A DNA stretch of 10,758 bases, taken from assembly GCA_947632685.1 (NCBI GenBank), contig CANRQD010000040.1, positions 1 to 10,758 of the forward strand. Reading direction: 5' to 3'. The notes under the pieces were generated by a model, which saw only the letters and a list, made by a program, of their open reading frames with translations, searched no databases and had not been told where the DNA came from. Positions 7,487-10,758 of this stretch are shown here, in pieces (position 1 is the stretch's first letter; each line of letters opens with the position of its first letter). This DNA is from an uncultured Bacilli bacterium. Its GTDB lineage: Bacteria > Bacillota_I > Bacilli_A > RF39 > UBA660. The translations under genes and the position numbers were made by a program.

Positions 7487-8272
7487 ATGAAAGATGTAAA
7501 TTTACTAGTATCAAATGGAGTTAATATAGAAAAAAGTTTAGAATTATTTGGTGATATGCAAATGTATGATTCTACTTTAGAAGTGTTTTTAAATGATATA
7601 GGTAATAGACTTGATAGAATAAAAAAATATAAAGAAATATCTGATATGGCTAATTATGCTATAGAAGTACATGCTTTAAAAAGTGATTCTAAGTATTTTG
7701 GTTTTGATAAATTGGCTGAGCTTGCCTATAATCATGAAATGGAAAGTAAGAAAAATAATATGTTTTATGTAGTTGATCATTATGATGAACTTGTAACTGA
7801 AGCTAATAGAATTGTTAATTTAGTAGAAGAATATTTAGGACGTGAAATAGTTGTTAAGCCTGTAGAAGAAAAAGTAGATACTCTAAATGATAAAACAATA
7901 TTAATAGTAGATGATTCTAATGTTACTAGAAATTTTGTTCAAAAAATATTTAGTTCTATATATAATGTTAAAGTAGCAACAGATGGTAATGAAGCTATTA
8001 ATTATATATCTAATAACGATAAGCATCAGATAGTAGCAGTTTTATTAGATTTAAATATGCCAGGAATTAGTGGTTATGATGTATTAGATTATTTTAAGAC
8101 CAATAATTTATTTTCAAAAATTCCTGTGTCAATTATAACAAGTGATAATTCTAAAGAAACTAGGGATAAAGTATTTTCTTATGGTGTAGTTGATATATTA
8201 GTAAAACCTTTTAATGAAAGGGATGTAAAACAAATACTTGATAAAACAATTTATTTTAATGATCAAATATAG
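7487..8272 (+). CDS. HPt-receiver fusion phosphorelay protein (copy 2)
   Basis: A 261-residue tandem paralogue of the preceding gene with the same architecture: HPt domain (about 8-118) with H62 in EVHALKSDSKYFG, a shorter charged linker (119-135), then a receiver domain (136-261) with D142/D143, phosphoacceptor D188 in LLDLNMP, T218 and K240 in VKPF. The N-terminal start MKD(T/V)N(F/L)LVSNGVN is shared with copy 1. The linker differs completely, being rich in V, E and K instead of T, N and Q, and the switch residue is Thr here against Ser in copy 1, so the two are probably not redundant. No output domain is present. The ATG at 7487 is preceded by AGGTGAT (7477-7483), which overlaps the TAG of copy 1, so translation is likely coupled. 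It is the last gene of the cassette, with a terminator directly at its stop codon. Confidence 0.88.
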   Translation: MKDVNLLVSNGVNIEKSLELFGDMQMYDSTLEVFLNDIGNRLDRIKKYKEISDMANYAIEVHALKSDSKYFGFDKLAELAYNHEMESKKNNMFYVVDHYDELVTEANRIVNLVEEYLGREIVVKPVEEKVDTLNDKTILIVDDSNVTRNFVQKIFSSIYNVKVATDGNEAINYISNNDKHQIVAVLLDLNMPGISGYDVLDYFKTNNLFSKIPVSIITSDNSKETRDKVFSYGVVDILVKPFNERDVKQILDKTIYFNDQI

Positions 8273-8299
8273 AAATAAGTTATCTTATTTCTTTTATTT
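8271..8299 (+). terminator. Terminator of the phosphorelay cassette
   Basis: AGAAATAAG (8271-8279) pairs with CTTATTTCT (8284-8292), a perfect 9-bp stem with loop TTAT. It is followed by a T-rich tail broken by one A (to 8300). The stem begins inside the stop codon of the last cassette gene. Confidence 0.8.
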
Positions 8300-8320
8300 T
8301 TAATAAATATGTGGTATAAT
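8292..8320 (+). promoter_or_regulatory. Promoter of the small unknown gene pair
   Basis: TATAAT (8315-8320) with TG at 8312-8313 is a perfect extended -10. The -35 at 17-base spacing, TTTTAT (8292-8297), is weak and falls in the terminator's T tail. Start predicted near 8327. Confidence 0.6.
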
Positions 8321-8346
8321 ATACCTAATTTCAGGGGGAAATGTAT

Positions 8347-8625
8347 ATGGAATATGATGCAGTAATATTAATAAATAATGAGTTAGAAATAATTCAAGAA
8401 AGAGCATTAGGAAATAATGAGTTTTATAATGATTCTAAAATAAGAGAATCTATAGAGAAATTTGATATTAGATATGTAGAAGATTTCTTAAACGTTGACG
8501 TATTAGATGATCTTAATGAGTTAAATAATTTTGATGATGAAACAGAAGAATTTTTAGATGTACTTGAATCTAATAGAAATGATGTATTATTTGATAAAAA
8601 TACTTCTTATAAAGATATAGTTTGA
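8347..8625 (+). CDS. Small acidic protein, function unknown
   Basis: I do not recognise this 92-residue protein. I chose the ATG at 8347 over the one at 8341: the ribosome binding site AGGGGG (8333-8338) is only two bases from 8341 but eight from 8347. The protein is strongly acidic (many D and E, few K and R), soluble, and predicted mostly helical, with a central run VEDFLNVDVLDDLNELNNFD. No Cys pair, signal peptide or membrane segment is visible. It ends with TGA immediately followed by TAG, the only TGA stop in the window. The next gene begins inside this stop (TTGA), so the two are probably translated together. It has its own extended -10 promoter and follows the phosphorelay terminator, so it is not clearly part of that cassette. 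Acidity could suggest a partner-binding protein, but that is a guess. Confidence 0.65.
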   Translation: MEYDAVILINNELEIIQERALGNNEFYNDSKIRESIEKFDIRYVEDFLNVDVLDDLNELNNFDDETEEFLDVLESNRNDVLFDKNTSYKDIV

Positions 8626-9011
8626 TAGTAGATGCTTTTGAAATAAATGAAGAAATTTATAATATTAAAGGTATTGATATAAAATCAAATGATTGGGATA
8701 AATTATTTGATATTACATATTCTTATTATCATGATAATGATATTGAAGAGTATTATTTAGATGATATGTTAACATTAAATAGATATGCATTTAGTTTAGC
8801 TTTACTTAATGATAGTAATGTTGATATAGATTGTTATATCGAAGGATTAAAATACATGGATTCATATTATATGGATGTAGAAGATATATCTACGTTAATA
8901 GAAAGGTTTAATAATTCTAGAAATTTTGAAAAAATTAAACAAAAATCGAAAGTAAAAAGTAATTTATCACAAAATAAAATAATAGATTTAAATAGTTATA
9001 GAAATAACTAA
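8622..9011 (+). CDS. Small protein of unknown function, TTG start coupled to upstream gene
   Basis: I do not recognise this 129-residue protein. The frame opens after a TAA at 8610-8612, and the only start before residue 49 is TTG at 8622, whose last bases overlap the upstream TGA stop. No good Shine-Dalgarno precedes it (only AAAGATATAG), so it likely depends on ribosomes finishing the upstream gene. Residues 1-95 are acidic and aromatic-rich (many Y and D, for example EEYYLDD and YMDSYYMD) and look helical. The C-terminal 30 residues switch to basic (KIKQKSKVKS) and end in a conserved-looking IIDLNSYRNN tail. No membrane segment or catalytic motif is seen. A frameshifted single gene with its neighbour is possible but less likely, because the upstream protein ends in a tandem TGA-TAG stop. 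The gene lies directly upstream of the rplU promoter, with no obvious terminator between. Confidence 0.6.
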   Translation: MIVDAFEINEEIYNIKGIDIKSNDWDKLFDITYSYYHDNDIEEYYLDDMLTLNRYAFSLALLNDSNVDIDCYIEGLKYMDSYYMDVEDISTLIERFNNSRNFEKIKQKSKVKSNLSQNKIIDLNSYRNN

Positions 9012-9019
9012 TTATAAAT

Positions 9020-9049
9020 TTGACAAATTAAATATATTTATGATATAAT
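9020..9049 (+). promoter_or_regulatory. Strong promoter of the rplU-prp-rpmA operon
   Basis: TTGACA (9020-9025), an 18-base spacer and TATAAT (9044-9049), with TG at 9041-9042. Both hexamers are exact consensus, the best promoter in the window, as expected for ribosomal protein genes. Start predicted near 9056, where the first leader stem begins. Confidence 0.9.
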
Positions 9050-9055
9050 TTTTAC

Positions 9056-9129
9056 GTTTGACGCCTCATGCTCAAACCGCATTGAAAAGGTAAAAACAAG
9101 TTACTTGTACCTTAAGAGCGAGTCTTAAG
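9056..9129 (+). ncRNA. Structured mRNA leader of rplU (L21-leader type)
   Basis: The about 100-base untranslated leader is much more GC-rich than its surroundings and can fold into several stems. GTTTGA (9056-9061) pairs with TCAAAC (9072-9077). AAGGTA (9087-9092) pairs with TACCTT (9108-9113), topped by CAAG-TTA-CTTG (9097-9107). CTTAAGA (9111-9117) pairs with TCTTAAG (9123-9129). The last two share bases 9111-9113, so they compete. Firmicutes rplU mRNAs are known to carry an L21 leader thought to mediate autoregulation by the ribosomal protein. I assign this one by position and structure, not by a covariance-model match. Confidence 0.75.
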
Positions 9130-9153
9130 TTTAAATAAAGGAGGTATATATTA

Positions 9154-9456
9154 ATGAACGCTGTAATTAAAGTTGGTGGAAAACAATATTTTGTTAAAGA
9201 AAATGATGAAATTTTTGTAGAAAAACTAAATGCAAAAGAGGGTGCTAAAGTTGTTTTTGACCAAGTGCTAATGCTTGATAGTAAGGTTGGTAATCCATAT
9301 CTTGATGGTGTTTCTGTTGAGGGAGAAATTATAAAAAACGGTAAACAAAAGAAGATTAAAATTTTTACATATAAATCTAAAGATAGATCTAACCGTAGAA
9401 CTCAAGGGCATAGACAACCATATACTCAAATAAAGATTACAAAAATTAATGGTTAA
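9154..9456 (+). CDS. rplU: 50S ribosomal protein L21
   Basis: A 100-residue protein, close to the usual L21 length of about 102. L21 binds 23S rRNA in the large subunit. Recognisable features are the N-terminal VIKVGGKQYFVKENDEI (4-20) and the basic C-terminal half with KIFTYKSKDRSNRRTQGHRQPYT, where the rRNA-binding K-R-GHRQ-T block lies (about 72-92). The ATG at 9154 follows a full AAGGAGG (9138-9144), the strongest ribosome binding site type here. It is first in an operon with prp and rpmA in the conserved Firmicutes order. Expression is likely controlled by the structured leader at 9056-9129. Confidence 0.97.
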   Translation: MNAVIKVGGKQYFVKENDEIFVEKLNAKEGAKVVFDQVLMLDSKVGNPYLDGVSVEGEIIKNGKQKKIKIFTYKSKDRSNRRTQGHRQPYTQIKITKING

Positions 9457-9458
9457 TT

Positions 9459-9761
9459 ATGATTAAAGTTAAAGTAGAAAAAAAAGATACAAATTATACT
9501 AAGATTAGTGTACTTGGTCATGCTATGTATGAGGATTATGGTAAAGATATAGTTTGTAGTGCAGTTAGTAGTATTGTTATTACTACAATAAATGGTATTA
9601 TTTCTTTAAATAAAGATAGTTTAAATTATAGAATTAGTAAAAAAGGTATGACTATTATAGTAAATAGTAATGATAGAATTACTCAAGTTTTAATTAATAA
9701 TATGATTAATCTTTTAAAAGAATTAGAAAATGATTATAAAGATTTTATTCAAATAAACTAA
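9459..9761 (+). CDS. prp: Ribosomal-processing cysteine protease Prp
   Basis: A 100-residue protein of the Prp (YsxB) family, always found between L21 and L27 in Firmicutes. It cleaves the N-terminal extension from ribosomal protein L27. The signature GHAMYEDYGKDIVCSAVSS (20-38) contains the catalytic His (H21) and Cys (C33) plus the conserved Asp 30. The rest is the expected small alpha/beta fold with a hydrophobic C-terminal helix. The ATG at 9459 is only two bases after the rplU stop and has no clear Shine-Dalgarno, so it is probably translated by coupling, which would keep the protease less abundant than its ribosomal substrates. Its stop overlaps the rpmA ribosome binding site. Its substrate is encoded next door. 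Confidence 0.93.
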   Translation: MIKVKVEKKDTNYTKISVLGHAMYEDYGKDIVCSAVSSIVITTINGIISLNKDSLNYRISKKGMTIIVNSNDRITQVLINNMINLLKELENDYKDFIQIN

Positions 9762-9773
9762 GGAGGAATATCG

Positions 9774-10064
9774 ATGAGATTATTAAAATTAAATATTCAA
9801 TTATTTGCTCATCATAAAGGACAAGGTTCCACTTCAAATGGTCGTGATTCAATTGGACGTAGACTTGGAGCAAAAAGAGCAGATGGTGAATTTATTACTG
9901 CAGGAAGTATAATATATCGTCAACGTGGTACTAGAGTATTTCCTGGTACTAATGTAAGACGTGGAAATGATGATACACTATATTCAACAATTGATGGTAT
10001 AGTTAAATTTGAACGTTTAGGAAAAGATAAAAAACAAGCATCTGTTTATTCAGTTGAAAAGTAA
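9774..10064 (+). CDS. rpmA: 50S ribosomal protein L27 with Prp-cleavable N-terminal extension
   Basis: A 96-residue L27, a large-subunit protein whose N-terminus reaches the peptidyl transferase centre. Residues 1-11 (MRLLKLNIQLF) form the Firmicutes-specific extension. The expected Prp cut lies between F11 and A12, giving a mature protein starting AHHKGQGS. The remainder matches the family: SNGRDS (21-26), RLGAKRADG (30-38), YRQRGT (48-53), FPG (56-58), and the C-terminal DGIVKFERLGKDKKQ block. The start follows TAAGGAGG (9759-9766), which overlaps the prp stop codon. Compared with the common form, INIQLF-type variation in the extension is conservative, so cleavage should be retained. A terminator follows directly. 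Confidence 0.97.
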   Translation: MRLLKLNIQLFAHHKGQGSTSNGRDSIGRRLGAKRADGEFITAGSIIYRQRGTRVFPGTNVRRGNDDTLYSTIDGIVKFERLGKDKKQASVYSVEK

Positions 10065-10065
10065 T

Positions 10066-10088
10066 AAAGGAGCCTACGGCTCTTTTTT
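10066..10088 (+). terminator. Terminator after rpmA
   Basis: GAGCC (10070-10074) pairs with GGCTC (10078-10082) around the loop TAC and is followed by six T residues (10083-10088), with flanking AAAG/TTTT pairs extending the stem. It should end most ribosomal-operon transcripts; leakage, or a promoter I cannot see, must supply the downstream gene and obg. Confidence 0.85.
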
Positions 10089-10111
10089 AATTAAAATTGG
10101 AGAATGAGAAA

Positions 10112-10603
10112 ATGAATAATAAAAAAATAGGACAGGAAAATTTAATTAATATAGAAGATATAATAAAATCAGAAATGAGCAAGAGAAAATTTCGTGGTGA
10201 GGATAGTCTTGTTGCCTTAAAAAATAGTATACTAGATGTGACGTTTGATTTGATTTCATTAGTAGATTCAAATATTAATATAAATGATGGGTTTGATACT
10301 TTATTAGATAAATTAGATAAATATAGTGATTTAGGTTTTTTAGGAAAAGTAGTTTTTTATAGTAAATATATTAATACTATCATTCAACTTTTTAATGATA
10401 ATAATTCATATGGTTTAAGTATTAGGGATTATACTATTCCTAAATATAAAGAAAAATCAGAAATAAAAGTATTTGGAGAAGAGATTGTTTTTATTCATGG
10501 ATATAATGATGAAAATTCAGGAAAAGAAGATACTATATTATTGTTTGACTTTATTGATAAAAATTATATAAAAGAGTCAAATAATGTTAAAATAAAGAAA
10601 TAG
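10112..10603 (+). CDS. Protein of unknown function between rpmA and obg
   Basis: I do not recognise this 163-residue protein. An upstream TTG at 10097 is in frame, but the ATG at 10112 is preferred because GGAG (10099-10102) lies nine bases before it. The sequence is lysine- and acid-rich and soluble, with an N-terminal helical part (about 1-100: NIEDIIKSEM, then hydrophobic heptad-like LISLVDS and GFLGKVVFY) and a C-terminal part with strand-like segments (IKVFGEEIVFIHGYND, then TILLFDFID). In Bacillus this slot is occupied by spo0B, a sporulation phosphotransferase, but I see no HDWxN-type histidine motif; the only visible His is in FIHGYND. It follows the rpmA terminator by about 24 bases, precedes obg by 14 bases, and is probably co-transcribed with obg. 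No promoter was found between the terminator and the gene. Confidence 0.7.
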   Translation: MNNKKIGQENLINIEDIIKSEMSKRKFRGEDSLVALKNSILDVTFDLISLVDSNININDGFDTLLDKLDKYSDLGFLGKVVFYSKYINTIIQLFNDNNSYGLSIRDYTIPKYKEKSEIKVFGEEIVFIHGYNDENSGKEDTILLFDFIDKNYIKESNNVKIKK

Positions 10604-10617
10604 AAAGGAGGAATTTT

Positions 10618-10758
10618 ATGTTTGTTGATGAGGTAGAAATTAAAGTCATTGCTGGTCGTGGTGGAGATGGTTGTACTGCTTTTCGTCGTGAAAAATATAT
10701 TGCTATGGGTGGACCATATGGTGGTAATGGTGGTCATGGTGGTGATATAATTTTTGAA
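10618..10758 (+). CDS. obg: GTPase Obg, 5' part (truncated by window edge)
   Basis: The first 47 codons of the essential ribosome-assembly and stress GTPase Obg (CgtA), cut by the window end and not by mutation. The sequence begins MFVDEVEIKVIAGRGGDG and continues with FRREKYIAMGGPYGGNGG and HGGDIIFE. This is the glycine-rich N-terminal Obg fold; the GTPase domain lies beyond the edge. The ATG at 10618 follows AAAGGAGG (10604-10611). Position next to rplU-rpmA is the conserved arrangement. In the usual family pattern the residue after GRGGDG is variable, so C19 here is not alarming. Confidence 0.95.
   Translation, partial: MFVDEVEIKVIAGRGGDGCTAFRREKYIAMGGPYGGNGGHGGDIIFE

Noticed and set aside
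8341..8346. First ATG of the small acidic protein
   Set aside because: It is only two bases from the Shine-Dalgarno AGGGGG; the ATG at 8347 has a workable spacing of eight.
8347..9011. A single gene split by a frameshift at about 8622
   Set aside because: The upstream frame ends in tandem TGA-TAG, the downstream frame has a usable TTG start at the overlap, and the two halves differ in composition; two coupled genes are the simpler reading.
10097..10111. TTG start for the unknown protein before obg
   Set aside because: The TTG overlaps the GGAG that serves as ribosome binding site for the better-placed ATG at 10112.

Overview
The window is a very AT-rich (by eye about a quarter G+C) stretch of a bacterial chromosome, most likely from the low-GC Bacillota/Bacilli side, near the uncultured gut lineages related to Mollicutes. 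The evidence is strong AAGGAGG-type ribosome binding sites, a degenerate RNase J2-like protein, and the block rplU-prp-rpmA-(unknown)-obg in Bacillus order, with an L27 that carries the Firmicutes N-terminal extension. The standard code fits: all six Trp codons I found are TGG and no reading frame uses TGA internally. TGA closes only one of twelve genes. I cannot name a species. All genes are on the + strand and no gene-free gap exceeds 300 bases.

Layout. Positions 1-73 hold the 3' tail of an upstream transcript, with a GNRA hairpin and a long perfect-stem terminator. A monocistronic gene (134-895) encodes a secondary-repeat protein with 42-residue pentapeptide-like units and ends at a hairpin terminator. 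Next comes an RNase J paralogue that has lost several metal ligands (1045-2697). It is followed by an AMP-forming acyl-CoA synthetase-like enzyme (2820-4658). Each of these two has its own promoter and terminator.

Positions 4778-8272 form a phosphorelay cassette. It contains a membrane hybrid histidine kinase with a C-terminal receiver domain but no HPt domain, then two tandem paralogues that each consist of an HPt domain plus a receiver domain. None of the three has a recognisable DNA-binding or enzymatic output domain, so the relay's output must lie elsewhere or act by protein contact. The cassette is bounded by terminators.

Positions 8347-9011 hold two small unknown genes that overlap at TTGA. 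The second starts with TTG. From 9020 onward come a consensus promoter, a structured leader of the L21 type, rplU (L21), prp (the cysteine protease that trims L27), rpmA (L27 with a Prp-cleavable extension), a terminator, an unknown gene in the place where Bacillus has spo0B, and the 5' end of obg, which runs off the window.

All seven promoters I propose carry an extended -10 element (TGN immediately before the -10 hexamer). The most interesting items are the output-less hybrid kinase/HPt-REC/HPt-REC relay, the degenerate RNase J active site, the ABA pattern of repeats in the first gene, and the unknown gene in the spo0B position.
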